A stretch of DNA of 64,000 nt, taken from Oceanospirillum sp048264105 (lineage in GTDB: Bacteria > Pseudomonadota > Gammaproteobacteria > Pseudomonadales > Halomonadaceae). This document shows, one piece after another, positions 9,192-18,398 of the stretch. Made by a program: the position numbers and the translations under genes. Each line of letters opens with the position of its first letter. Position 1 is the stretch's first letter. The stretch lies in NCBI GenBank assembly GCA_048264105.1, contig JBLXDJ010000003.1:248001-312000 (forward strand). The letters run 5' to 3'. The notes under the pieces were generated by a model that ran no database searches, was not told the DNA's origin, and was given only the letters and a program-made list of their open reading frames with translations.

Positions 9192-9323
9192 AAACCCCGC
9201 CAACAACAGATGCAACACGACAGGCACAGCTCAACACAAAAACCATCTTTTACCATCATATTTGACCATTTTACCTGCAAATAAGCACCAGAAATCCTCT
9301 TTTTAATATTTCCCTCTGAAAAA

Positions 9324-9351
9324 TTGCTGCCTGAAAAACCCCGTCTATACT
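9324..9351 (+). promoter_or_regulatory. Probable sigma-70 promoter of the cytochrome c oxidase operon
   Basis: TTGCTG, 16-bp spacer, TATACT, located 184 bp before the coxB start. The rest of the 343-bp region between the DUF2970 gene and coxB shows no gene; the long leader could carry regulatory sites I did not recognise. Confidence 0.6.
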
Positions 9352-9534
9352 CAAGCGTGTTCCATGTTAAAAAACAGGAAAGACCGGTGCTGAAAAACGC
9401 ACCCTGTGCATTCCGGGCTCTGATAACACGCTACAGATCCATCCCACGGCAGAAGGTAACCCCCTTCTGACGCGACTCAGACAGAGCTGGGGATTACTTA
9501 CAAGCCAACCGCAAAAAAATAAAAAGGTGGGCCT

Positions 9535-10719
9535 ATGGATACTGTCTGCAAAAGGACGCAAACGTCCTGTACTGTGTTATTGCTGCGCAAATACCTGCCA
9601 ACCGGCGTGCTGTTGAACCTGCTGCTGTTACAGCTGGCTCTGTCTCCCAAAGCCTTCGCCGATTGGGAACTGAATATGCCGGTGGGTGTGACCGAAATCA
9701 GTGCCTCGGTTTACAGCCTGCACATGATCATCTTCTGGATCTGTGTCGTGATCGGCCTGATCGTATTCGGCGTCATGTTCTGGTCCATTTTCCACCACCG
9801 CAAATCCCGTGGTGCTAAAGCTGCCAGCTTCCATGAAAGCACCACCGTCGAAATCCTCTGGACGGTAATCCCCCTGCTGATTCTGGTGGGCATGGCGATT
9901 CCTGCTACCGCGACCCTGCGTCAGATGTATGACACCTCAGATGCGGAAGTGGATATTCAGATCACCGGTTACCAGTGGAAATGGCGCTATCAGTACCTGA
10001 ACGAAGAGATCGACTTCTTCAGCAATCTGACCACACCGAAAGAACAGATCAATAATCAGGCCGAGAAAAACGAGCACTACCTGCTGGAAGTCGATAACGC
10101 TGTGGTGGTTCCCGTCGGTCAGAAGATCCGCTTCCTGCTGACCTCCAATGATGTCATCCACTCCTGGTGGGTGCCGGATTTTGCCGTGAAAAAAGACGCC
10201 ATTCCCGGCTTTATCAACGAGGCCTGGACCAAAATCGACAAGCCCGGCGTCTACCGTGGCCAGTGCGCCGAGCTATGCGGTAAAGACCATGGCTTTATGC
10301 CGATTGTGGTCAAAGCCGTGCCTCCTGAGGAGTATCAGGCTTGGGTCGCTGAGCAACAGTCTGCCAAAGCCGCCAAAACTGCTTCCGCCGCTAAAGAGTG
10401 GACACTTGAAGAGTTGGTCGCCAAAGGTGAACAGGTTTACAACACCGCCTGTGCGGCCTGCCATCAGCCTAACGGTATGGGTATTCCGGGAGCCTTCCCC
10501 GCACTGAAAGACAGTCCTCTGGCAACACAAGACAAAGAGGGTCACATCCATATCGTGCTGTTCGGTAAAGCCGGAACCGCAATGGCGGCTTACGGCAGCC
10601 AGTTTGATCATGTCGATCTGGCCGCTGTGATCACCTACGAACGTAACGCCTGGGGAAACAACACAGGTGAGATGGTCACGCCGCAGGACATTCAGCAACA
10701 TCTGAAAGCGGGTCAGTGA
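9535..10719 (+). CDS. coxB: Cytochrome c oxidase subunit II with fused cytochrome c domain
   Basis: 394 residues. A long signal peptide ends near SPKAFA, followed by two membrane helices and the periplasmic CuA domain: the ligand region VIHSWWVP, then CAELCGKDHGFM with both cysteines, the His and the Met. A C-terminal class I cytochrome c domain follows (CAACHQPNG, heme-binding CxxCH near residue 305), so electrons can enter through a built-in heme c as in caa3 oxidases. First gene of the oxidase operon; coxA starts 11 bp after its stop. AAGGTGG precedes the ATG. Confidence 0.96.
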   Translation: MDTVCKRTQTSCTVLLLRKYLPTGVLLNLLLLQLALSPKAFADWELNMPVGVTEISASVYSLHMIIFWICVVIGLIVFGVMFWSIFHHRKSRGAKAASFHESTTVEILWTVIPLLILVGMAIPATATLRQMYDTSDAEVDIQITGYQWKWRYQYLNEEIDFFSNLTTPKEQINNQAEKNEHYLLEVDNAVVVPVGQKIRFLLTSNDVIHSWWVPDFAVKKDAIPGFINEAWTKIDKPGVYRGQCAELCGKDHGFMPIVVKAVPPEEYQAWVAEQQSAKAAKTASAAKEWTLEELVAKGEQVYNTACAACHQPNGMGIPGAFPALKDSPLATQDKEGHIHIVLFGKAGTAMAAYGSQFDHVDLAAVITYERNAWGNNTGEMVTPQDIQQHLKAGQ

Positions 10720-10730
10720 GGAGAAACATC

Positions 10731-12341
10731 ATGTCTGATATTGCACAGAGCACATCTCAAAGCCCGTCAAAAAGCGACCAGAGCGGGCACGATCATCACG
10801 GCCCCGCCAAGGGCATCACCCGCTGGATCTACACCACCAACCATAAGGACATCGGCACACTTTACCTCTGGTTCAGCTTTATTATGTTCCTGACCGGCGG
10901 CTGCATGGCGCTGGTGATCCGCAGCGAACTGTTCCAGCCGGGACTGCAACTGGTTCAGCCGGAATTCTTTAATCAGATGACCACCATGCACGGGCTGATT
11001 ATGGTGTTTGGTGCGGTCATGCCTGCCTTTGTGGGTCTGGCGAACTGGATGATCCCCATGATGGTGGGAGCGCCGGATATGGCATTGCCGAGGATGAACA
11101 ATCTGAGCTTCTGGATTCTGCCCTTTGCCTTCGCCATGCTGCTGTCGACCTTACTCATGGAAGGGGGCGGGCCAAACTTTGGCTGGACCTTCTACGCGCC
11201 GCTTTCCACCACTTACGCGCCGCCCAGTGTGACCTTCTTTATCTTCTCGGTACACATGATGGGGATCAGCTCGATTATGGGTGCGATCAATGTCATCGCC
11301 ACCATCCTCAATATGCGCGCCCCCGGCATGACCATGATGAAGATGCCACTCTTTGTCTGGACCTGGCTGATCACCGCCTTCCTGCTGATTGCGGTGATGC
11401 CGGTACTGGCCGGTGTTATCACCATGATGCTGATGGATATTCACTTCGGCACCAGCTTCTTTGACGCCGGTGGCGGCGGTGACCCGGTTCTGTTCCAGCA
11501 CCTGTTCTGGTTCTTCGGGCACCCTGAGGTCTACATCATGATCCTGCCCGCCTTTGGCATCATCTCCCATATTGTGCCCGCCTTTAGCCGCAAACGTCTG
11601 TTTGGCTACGCCTCTATGGTTTATGCCACGGCATCCATCGCCCTGCTCTCCTTTATTGTCTGGGCGCACCATATGTTCACGGTGGGGCTGCCGCTGGCCG
11701 GTGAATTGTTCTTTATGTACTCCACCATGCTGATTGCGGTGCCGACGGGGGTAAAAGTCTTTAACTGGGTCAGCACCATGTTCCGTGGGGCGATGACTTT
11801 TGAAACCCCTATGTTGTTTGCCATCGGCTTTATTGTGCTCTTCACCATTGGCGGTTTCTCCGGTCTGATGCTGGCGATCTCTCCGGCAGACTTCCAGTAC
11901 CACGACACCTACTTTGTGGTGGCTCACTTCCACTATGTTCTGGTGCCGGGGGCGGTGTTCTCCATTATCGCTGGTGCCTATTACTGGCTGCCGAAGTGGA
12001 CCGGCAATATGTACAACGAATGCCTCGGCAAATGGCACTTCTGGCTATCGATGATCGGGGTGAACCTGACCTTCTTCCCGATGCACTTTATCGGCCTTGC
12101 GGGTATGCCGCGCCGGATTCCCGACTACGCTCTGCAGTTTGCCGACTTCAATATGATCGCCAGTATCGGGGGCTTCCTGTTCGGCTTCAGCCAGCTGCTG
12201 TTCCTCTACATCGTGATCAAGTGCATCAAAGGTGGAGAAAAGGCAGAGGCCAAACCCTGGGAAGGTGCCGAGGGGCTGGAATGGGAAGTCGCGTCTCCTG
12301 CGCCTTACCACACCTTCAGTACGCCACCGGAAGTGAAATAG
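10731..12341 (+). CDS. coxA: Cytochrome c oxidase subunit I
   Basis: 536 residues from the ATG at 10731, which has GAGGAGA seven bases ahead. This is the catalytic subunit of the aa3-type heme-copper oxidase: it reduces oxygen to water and pumps protons. Twelve membrane helices. The heme/CuB signatures are present: TMHGLIMVFG (low-spin heme His), WFFGHPEVYIMILPAFG (CuB His and cross-linked Tyr, and the E-x-Y of A-type oxidases), WAHHMFTVG, and VVAHFHYVLVPG. Ends with a hydrophilic tail. Confidence 0.97.
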   Translation: MSDIAQSTSQSPSKSDQSGHDHHGPAKGITRWIYTTNHKDIGTLYLWFSFIMFLTGGCMALVIRSELFQPGLQLVQPEFFNQMTTMHGLIMVFGAVMPAFVGLANWMIPMMVGAPDMALPRMNNLSFWILPFAFAMLLSTLLMEGGGPNFGWTFYAPLSTTYAPPSVTFFIFSVHMMGISSIMGAINVIATILNMRAPGMTMMKMPLFVWTWLITAFLLIAVMPVLAGVITMMLMDIHFGTSFFDAGGGGDPVLFQHLFWFFGHPEVYIMILPAFGIISHIVPAFSRKRLFGYASMVYATASIALLSFIVWAHHMFTVGLPLAGELFFMYSTMLIAVPTGVKVFNWVSTMFRGAMTFETPMLFAIGFIVLFTIGGFSGLMLAISPADFQYHDTYFVVAHFHYVLVPGAVFSIIAGAYYWLPKWTGNMYNECLGKWHFWLSMIGVNLTFFPMHFIGLAGMPRRIPDYALQFADFNMIASIGGFLFGFSQLLFLYIVIKCIKGGEKAEAKPWEGAEGLEWEVASPAPYHTFSTPPEVK

Positions 12342-12412
12342 GGCTTTTGAGAGAGCGGCAGAGACCATCAGGGAGTCTGTCGCTTTACAACGAATAAACG
12401 GAGGGCAGTGTT

Positions 12413-13042
12413 ATGTCATCTCCAGATTCAGATCAAACCAAGCCAGCGAGAAAGCCTGCCAGAACCGTGAAACGTCTGGTGCTGGCATCTCTGGGCATGT
12501 TTGCCTTCGGCTTTCTGCTGGTGCCCCTTTACGATGTGTTTTGCGACATCACAGGCCTGAACGGCAAAACCAGCGGTAAAGCCTATGCCGTAGAAGATGG
12601 CCTGCCTGTTGATAAAAGCCGCTGGGTCACGGTGCAGTTTCTGACCAATAAAAATGCGGGCATGAACTGGGAGTTTGAAGCCACCGAACGCAAAGTGCGG
12701 GTTCATCCCGGCGAGCTGCGCAAGGTCAGCTTTACGGTCGTTAACCCGACAACCCAGCGTATGACGGCACAGGCGGTACCCAGTGTCAGCCCGTCAGAGG
12801 GCGCTGAATATCTGTTAAAAACCCAATGTTTCTGCTTTGAACAACAGGAGCTGAACGGCGGTGACAATCAGCAGATGACCCTGCTGTTTCGGGTCGATCC
12901 AAGACTTCCGGAACATATCAGCACCCTGACACTGGCTTATACCCTGTTTGATATCTCCAGTAGCACGGATAACGCCCAGGCGCTGGCTTTACTTGATCAA
13001 CAGGCTGAGTCGGGTACTCCGGCTCTGGCTTCAGACCTCTGA
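12413..13042 (+). CDS. ctaG: Cytochrome c oxidase assembly protein CtaG/Cox11
   Basis: 209 residues with one N-terminal membrane helix (LVLASLGMFAFGFLLVPLYDV) and a periplasmic domain carrying the copper-binding motif CFCFEQQ of Cox11 proteins. It inserts CuB into subunit I. Strong GGAGG ahead of the start. The place between coxA and coxC is the standard one in this operon type. Confidence 0.95.
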   Translation: MSSPDSDQTKPARKPARTVKRLVLASLGMFAFGFLLVPLYDVFCDITGLNGKTSGKAYAVEDGLPVDKSRWVTVQFLTNKNAGMNWEFEATERKVRVHPGELRKVSFTVVNPTTQRMTAQAVPSVSPSEGAEYLLKTQCFCFEQQELNGGDNQQMTLLFRVDPRLPEHISTLTLAYTLFDISSSTDNAQALALLDQQAESGTPALASDL

Positions 13043-13052
13043 GGAGGCAATT

Positions 13053-13961
13053 ATGGCAACCGTATCTCATACATCAGACGCACACGCTGAAGAACATCAG
13101 TCTTACTATGTTCCGCACCAGAGCCACTGGCCGATCGTCGCCGCCACAGGGCTTTTTCTGCTGATGTTCGGCACAGGCCAGATGCTGAACCATCCGGACA
13201 GCCCTCTGCGCTGGCTCTCTGTAGTGGGCGCACTCATCATTATCTGGATGTTCTTTGGCTGGTTCCGCAATGTGATCGAAGAGAGCATGTCCGGCCTCTA
13301 CGATGAACAGATGGATCGCTCGTTCCGCTGGGGTATGGGTTGGTTTATCTTCTCAGAAGTGATGTTCTTTGCCGCCTTCTTCGGGGCGCTCTTCTATGTG
13401 CGCCAGCTGGCGGTTCCCTGGCTGGGAGGTGATGGCAGCAATGCGATGACCCATGAACTGCTCTGGCCGGAGTTTGTCGCCCAGTGGCCGCTGATGACAC
13501 CACCGGATACCTCAGCCTATTCCGGCCCCCAGCAGATTATTGATCCCTGGCATCTGCCGCTGATCAACACCGTCCTCCTGGTCACATCCAGCGTCACCCT
13601 GACCATCGCGCACCATGCCCTAAGGGCAAACAAGCGGGGGGCGCTTGCCAGCTGGCTGGCACTGACGCTGCTGCTCGGTGCTGCATTTCTGGTGATTCAG
13701 GCGGAAGAGTATATCGAGGCATATACCAAACTGGGCTTAACCCTTGAGTCCGGCATCTATGGTGGCACCTTCTTTATTCTCACCGGCTTTCACGGCCTGC
13801 ATGTCACCATGGGCAGTATTATTCTGCTGGTGATGTTGCTGCGGATTCTGAAAGGGCACTTTAGCGCGAAAGAACATTTCGGTTTTGAAGCAGCAGCTTG
13901 GTACTGGCACTTTGTTGATGTGGTCTGGCTGGGACTTTTCCTGTTTGTTTATGTCTTCTGA
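13053..13961 (+). CDS. coxC: Cytochrome c oxidase subunit III
   Basis: 302 residues from ATG 13053 (GAGGAGG ahead, 10 bp after ctaG). Seven membrane helices with the conserved SEVMFFAAFFGALFY, TLTIAHHALR, FHGLHVTMGSI and the closing AAAWYWHFVDVVWLGLFLFV. Subunit III stabilises the catalytic subunit. Confidence 0.96.
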   Translation: MATVSHTSDAHAEEHQSYYVPHQSHWPIVAATGLFLLMFGTGQMLNHPDSPLRWLSVVGALIIIWMFFGWFRNVIEESMSGLYDEQMDRSFRWGMGWFIFSEVMFFAAFFGALFYVRQLAVPWLGGDGSNAMTHELLWPEFVAQWPLMTPPDTSAYSGPQQIIDPWHLPLINTVLLVTSSVTLTIAHHALRANKRGALASWLALTLLLGAAFLVIQAEEYIEAYTKLGLTLESGIYGGTFFILTGFHGLHVTMGSIILLVMLLRILKGHFSAKEHFGFEAAAWYWHFVDVVWLGLFLFVYVF

Positions 13962-14015
13962 TCCCCTCGCCAGAAACCTATCGCGAGAAACCTATCTGAC
14001 TAACAGATCCCTCTT

Positions 14016-14225
14016 TTACCACGGAGCCTGCGAATGCAGCGCTCCGGTGGCAAAGCCCCAAACCAGCAGCATCAGCAACAACACCGTTAATCCGATCCGG
14101 AATTTCAACGAGGTCAGCAAGCGCACGCTGGCCAGCTCACTTTTCGGTTTTAGCAAAAACAGAAGACCGGCTGCTAAACTGAGAACAACCGCGACAAATA
14201 ATACCGCTATCAATAACTTCAGCAT
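14016..14225 (-). CDS. DUF2909 twin-helix membrane protein, opposite to the cox operon
   Basis: 69 residues from the ATG at 14225, with AGGAG seven bases ahead. Two membrane helices (LIAVLFVAVVLSLAAGLLFL and IGLTVLLLMLLVWGF) joined by a short basic loop, matching the DUF2909 family. The gene lies between coxC and the SURF1 gene but on the other strand. The same family occurs at this place in Pseudomonas oxidase clusters, so a role in oxidase assembly or stability is plausible but unproven. Its transcript would be antisense to any coxC-surf1 readthrough. Confidence 0.8.
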   Translation of the reverse strand: MLKLLIAVLFVAVVLSLAAGLLFLLKPKSELASVRLLTSLKFRIGLTVLLLMLLVWGFATGALHSQAPW

Positions 14226-14334
14226 GGGTGCTCCTGATACTCTGAATGAACGACACCTGATTCGGACAACGAACACATCTGTGCTGTTAAGCTTAGCTGC
14301 CTGACGGTGCGACAGCCAAAGCCGGATTTCTGAT

Positions 14335-15231
14335 ATGACGACATCGCCTCCAGAGAACAAACCACCCGATCATCGCGATAAGCCGCGCAGAGGTTCTCCC
14401 GAAAACCGGACATGCCAAGAACGCCAAGAAGCCGGTGATAACAAAGCCCTGCAGTTCCGTGGTGCTTATCTGATGGCAAGGCTTCCCGGACTGAGTTTTC
14501 ATCTGCTCATGCTGGCGGTGATTGTGCTCTGTACCGGCCTTGGCTTCTGGCAGCTGGAACGGGCAGATGAAAAAGAACACCTGCTGGAACAGATCAGGCT
14601 GGGGCGCGCTCAGCCTTTGCCTCAGGAGGTACTGGAAGCTCAGCTCTGGAATAACACCTCATCGGCCCCCGCGCCTCTGGCGGTGCTGGCACCCTATAGT
14701 CAGTATCAGCTTTACGGTATTTACGACCCTGACCGCTCCATTCTGCTGGACAACCGCACCTATGAGGGGCGGGTGGGTTATCACCTGCTAACCCCTTTCC
14801 GGCTGATCGGAACCGCCCCCAATAGCGCGCCCCACTGGATTCTGGTCAATCGCGGTTGGATTGAAGCTCCCCGCTTAAGAAGTGAACGGCCGCAATTTGA
14901 AACACCTCTGCTACCGGTCAGTATTCAGGTTCAGACTAAAGCCCTGCAAAGCGATCTGCAGCCTGAACCGCTGAATCTCACCTGGCCGGTTCGGGTACAA
15001 CAGCTGTCGGCCCTGCAACTCAGTGAGATTACCGGGCACCCTCTGCCGGATTATGAGTTCCGCCTTTCCGATGCCGGACAACCGGGTGTTATGGTTCCCC
15101 GCCCCACCAGCCCCAATATGCAGCCGGAGCAACATATCGGCTACAGCGTACAATGGTTCGCCCTCGCCTTTACCTTCATGCTGATGTGGAGTCGTCCGCT
15201 TTGGCGACGCAAAAGCCAATCAGCAAACTAG
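14335..15231 (+). CDS. SURF1-family cytochrome oxidase biogenesis protein
   Basis: 298 residues from 14335; a shorter start at 14473 (MARLPGLSF) is equally likely, because neither has a clear ribosome site and the first 46 residues are charged and unlike the family. Two membrane helices flank a periplasmic domain. SURF1 hallmarks: LGFWQLERADEKEHL after helix one, LLDNRTYEGRVGYHLLTP, VNRGWIEAPR, and the closing YSVQWFALAFTFMLMW. SURF1 proteins help insert heme a into subunit I. Confidence 0.9.
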   Translation: MTTSPPENKPPDHRDKPRRGSPENRTCQERQEAGDNKALQFRGAYLMARLPGLSFHLLMLAVIVLCTGLGFWQLERADEKEHLLEQIRLGRAQPLPQEVLEAQLWNNTSSAPAPLAVLAPYSQYQLYGIYDPDRSILLDNRTYEGRVGYHLLTPFRLIGTAPNSAPHWILVNRGWIEAPRLRSERPQFETPLLPVSIQVQTKALQSDLQPEPLNLTWPVRVQQLSALQLSEITGHPLPDYEFRLSDAGQPGVMVPRPTSPNMQPEQHIGYSVQWFALAFTFMLMWSRPLWRRKSQSAN

Positions 15232-15481
15232 CTCTTTCTGTTCCCGCCTGAGAAGACGCCCTGCATGACCCGGCGTTCAAAAATAAAACCAGCACGCCCG
15301 CCAAGATTTGCTAGCTTTAAAGAGTGATCGCAGAAAAGACCTGCTTATTACTGCACGAATCCGGCAGCGGGTTAACCGGACAAATCTGACGGCTTTCCCG
15401 CCCGACAACATCGGAACAGATCTCTTAACAAAAATAATAACGCCCGGCATCGCCCTGCGGTGACGAGGTCAGGAGAATCTT

Positions 15482-16078
15482 ATGTATGTGCTTACCGAAC
15501 ATGAGATCCGACGTAACCGTCGGCGCTTACTGCTTCTTATCAGCGGACTGATGGTGCCCTTCTTTCTCGCCTGGATCATGGTGCGTTTTGAGATCTGGCT
15601 ACCGGCAAAAACCATTAACGAAGGTGAATTTCTGGCGGACAAAGCTCCTCTGCACCGGTGGCCGTGGCAGTCGGATCAGGCTTTTCCTGAATCGCTGAAA
15701 CAACACTGGCTGCTGGTTCTGGTGACGCCGGACACCTGCAGCAAAAGCTGCACGCAATGGCAGGAAAACCTGCAACAAATTCATAAAGCTCTGGGCAAAG
15801 AAGGCGACCGCGTACGGCGGGTTTTGCTGCAACCGGTCAGCGCAGCAAATCCACTGCCTGCGCCGCTTATCGGTATGGGTGAACAGGATGTACGCCGCTG
15901 GCACGGACTGACCATGTCGACACCGGACTGGCTGGCCCGCCCCTGGCTTAAGGATGGCTATCAGGTGCTGGTGGTCGACCCCATGGGCAATCTGGTCACC
16001 GGTTATGCCGACAGCAACACGGGACGTGATCTGCTACGGGATCTCAGACGCCTGCTCAGAGCCTCATCAACAGGCTGA
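15482..16078 (+). CDS. SCO-like thioredoxin-fold membrane protein of the oxidase cluster
   Basis: 198 residues: one N-terminal helix (LLLLISGLMVPFFLAWIMV) and a periplasmic thioredoxin-like domain. It has a CxxxC pair (VTPDTCSKSC, Cys86 and Cys90), the spacing used for copper in SCO/SenC proteins, and the later LVVDPMGNLVTGYA strand. The conserved SCO histidine (normally before this DP strand) appears to be missing, so copper handling, if any, must differ. Occupies the place of the uncharacterised gene between surf1 and ctaA in Pseudomonas oxidase operons. AGGAG precedes the start. The 250 bp before it hold no gene. Confidence 0.8.
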   Translation: MYVLTEHEIRRNRRRLLLLISGLMVPFFLAWIMVRFEIWLPAKTINEGEFLADKAPLHRWPWQSDQAFPESLKQHWLLVLVTPDTCSKSCTQWQENLQQIHKALGKEGDRVRRVLLQPVSAANPLPAPLIGMGEQDVRRWHGLTMSTPDWLARPWLKDGYQVLVVDPMGNLVTGYADSNTGRDLLRDLRRLLRASSTG

Positions 16079-16108
16079 CACCCTCAGGAATTTTAACGGA
16101 GGTGGGAT

Positions 16109-17287
16109 ATGTTCAGATCATATAACAACCTGAATCAGAGTCCCGGTCGTTTACTCAGCCAGAAAAACACCACATTACGCCGCTCAAGCCTGAGTGATGC
16201 TCTGTTACTGGCGCGGTTTGCTGTCTTACTGGCTTTTATTGTCGTTGCGCTGGGTGCCTGGACACGCCTTGTAGACGCGGGTCTTGGCTGCCCCGACTGG
16301 CCGGGCTGCTACGGCCACCTGACCGTTCCCACCAGCGAGCAACAACTGGCCCGTGCCGCAGAACTTTTCCCCGGTCATACGGTTGATGCCGCCAAAGGCT
16401 GGCCGGAGATGATTCATCGTTATGCTGCGGCCAGCCTCGGATTCGTTATTCTAATCTTGGCATTTCTCGCCTGGCGCTGGCGGCATGTGGCCAGCTATCC
16501 GGTCAAGCACAGTACCTTTCTGCTTTTTCTGGTCATCCTTCAGGGCATGTTCGGCATGTGGACGGTCACCCTGAAGCTATGGCCTCAGGTGGTCACCCTG
16601 CACCTGCTGGGGGGCATGGCCACCCTGAGCCTGCTCTATCTGCTCACCCTGCGCCTGAAGCGGCTTAAAGACAGAGCCGGTGATGAGGAGGGCTGGAGCG
16701 AAATCCGCTTTGATTCCCTGCTGCTGAAAGATACCGGTCAGCATGAATGGCTGCTGCTCTGGCGGTTACGTCACTGGGCCAGCATCGCTTTTTTACTGAT
16801 CGTGATTCAGATCGCGCTGGGGGGCTGGACCAGTGCTAATTATGCGGCCGTTGCCTGCCCGGATTTCCCTCAGTGTCAGGGGCAGTGGCTGCCCAATCTC
16901 TCAATGGAGAAGGGCTTCAACTTTACTCAGCATGTAGGCCCTAACTATCTCGGCGGACAGCTGGACGGCGAGGGACGGGTGGCGATTCACCTGACCCACA
17001 GGATCGGGGCACTTGTTGTCTTTATTCTGGTGGGCGGGCTGGCGATCTATATGCTGCGCCGTCCGATGACCCTGTTGCTGCAACGGCGCGCCTTCTGGTT
17101 ATTGCTGGCTCTGCTGGCTCAGATTGCCATCGGTATCAGTAATGTTCTGTTCTACTTCCCTCTCAGTCTTGCGGTATTGCATAACCTCGGGGGTGCGGTG
17201 CTGTTACTGACCATCAGTAATCTGCTCTGGTGCCTGAGTGCGATGCATCCACCTATTCCGGCCAAAGGAGTGATTCGTCATGCCTAG
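16109..17287 (+). CDS. ctaA: Heme A synthase (CtaA/Cox15)
   Basis: 392 residues, eight membrane helices in two similar halves. Conserved pieces: LGAWTRLVDAGLGCPDWPGC, MIHRYAAASLGF, VTLHLLGGMATLSLL in the first half; GGWTSANYAAVACPDFPQC, HLTHRIGALVVF and LHNLGGAVLLL in the second, giving the heme-binding histidines and the cysteine pairs of type Cox15 enzymes. It oxidises the heme O methyl group to the formyl group of heme A. Overlaps ctaB by 8 bp. GGAGG precedes the start. Confidence 0.95.
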   Translation: MFRSYNNLNQSPGRLLSQKNTTLRRSSLSDALLLARFAVLLAFIVVALGAWTRLVDAGLGCPDWPGCYGHLTVPTSEQQLARAAELFPGHTVDAAKGWPEMIHRYAAASLGFVILILAFLAWRWRHVASYPVKHSTFLLFLVILQGMFGMWTVTLKLWPQVVTLHLLGGMATLSLLYLLTLRLKRLKDRAGDEEGWSEIRFDSLLLKDTGQHEWLLLWRLRHWASIAFLLIVIQIALGGWTSANYAAVACPDFPQCQGQWLPNLSMEKGFNFTQHVGPNYLGGQLDGEGRVAIHLTHRIGALVVFILVGGLAIYMLRRPMTLLLQRRAFWLLLALLAQIAIGISNVLFYFPLSLAVLHNLGGAVLLLTISNLLWCLSAMHPPIPAKGVIRHA

Positions 17288-18188
17288 ACTCGCCGCCCAT
17301 CATCATCCAACCGCTGCTGGTCGCGCCAGCTTCAGTAGCTATTACAACCTGTGCAAACCCAAAGTGGTCGCCGTGATGCTACTCACTGCCGTTGTGGGTA
17401 TGTTTCTGGCTGTTCCCGGCCTGCCCCCTGTGGATAAAGTGATTTTCGGTCTGATCGGCATCGGTCTGGCAGCCGGCTCTGCCGCTGCAATCAACCACCT
17501 GCTGGATGAAAAGATCGACAGCATTATGGCGCGCACGCGATATCGGCCACTGCCCCAGGGGCAGCTGCAGCCGGTTCAGGTGCTCAGCTTTGCCGCCATT
17601 ATCGGCACACTGGGGATAGGCCTGCTCTTTGTGGCCGTGAATGCCCTGACCGCATGGCTGACACTGGCATCTCTGATCGGCTACGCGGTGATCTACACCG
17701 CTATTCTGAAACGGGCCACGCCCCAGAACATCACCATCGGCGGCCTTGCCGGAGCTGCCCCACCACTACTCGGCTGGACAGCCGTTAGCGGGCAACTCGA
17801 CCCACACGGTTTACTGCTGGTGCTGATCATCTTCGCCTGGACGCCACCTCACTTCTGGGCGCTGGCTCTGCACCGGAAAGAGGAGTACGCCAAGGCGGAT
17901 ATCCCGATGTTACCGGTGACTCACGGTGATGCTTTCACCAAATTGCAAATCGTTCTTTACACCGTTCTGATGATATTGACCACAATATTGCCCTACGTCA
18001 CAGGAATGAGTGGTCTACTCTATATAGCAGGCGTAATGATTTTGAACGGCCGTTTCCTGCAGTACGTCTGGGAACTCTATCAGGGTCGGGATAAACAAGC
18101 CGCGATACGAACCTTCTGGTTCTCGATCCGATACATCATGTGGCTGTTTGTGGTGTTACTGGCGGATCACTATCTGTTCATCAGCTGA
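17280..18188 (+). CDS. ctaB: Protoheme IX farnesyltransferase (heme O synthase)
   Basis: 302 residues, about nine membrane helices, UbiA superfamily. The first Asp-rich prenyl-diphosphate site is seen in LLDEKIDSIMARTRYRPL, and the second loop in HRKEEYAKADIPMLPVTHG. It adds a farnesyl chain to protoheme to make heme O, the substrate of CtaA. Translation is probably coupled to ctaA by the 8-bp overlap. In Pseudomonas a SCO/SenC gene normally follows; here it is absent. Confidence 0.95.
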   Translation: MPRLAAHHHPTAAGRASFSSYYNLCKPKVVAVMLLTAVVGMFLAVPGLPPVDKVIFGLIGIGLAAGSAAAINHLLDEKIDSIMARTRYRPLPQGQLQPVQVLSFAAIIGTLGIGLLFVAVNALTAWLTLASLIGYAVIYTAILKRATPQNITIGGLAGAAPPLLGWTAVSGQLDPHGLLLVLIIFAWTPPHFWALALHRKEEYAKADIPMLPVTHGDAFTKLQIVLYTVLMILTTILPYVTGMSGLLYIAGVMILNGRFLQYVWELYQGRDKQAAIRTFWFSIRYIMWLFVVLLADHYLFIS

Positions 18189-18398
18189 CCGGCGCTTATC
18201 TCATAAAGCGAAACCGTCATCAAAAGCTCTGACCAGATAAAAGCGTAACAGCCAGAACCTTTGCCCACTGCATGTCGCCTTTGCTGATAAAGCTACGGCA
18301 ACCGGGAATTTTGCAGCGAGCAAAGACCGGATGAAATGATAACAAGCGCAGCCCGCGCTTAAAGATCTGTAAAAACCTGAAAAGGTTAGGAGGTCGTC

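Noticed and set aside
11996..12397. 133-codon plus-strand frame within the 3' part of coxA
   Set aside because: Lies in another frame of a well-conserved gene; arginine-rich composition typical of a shadow.
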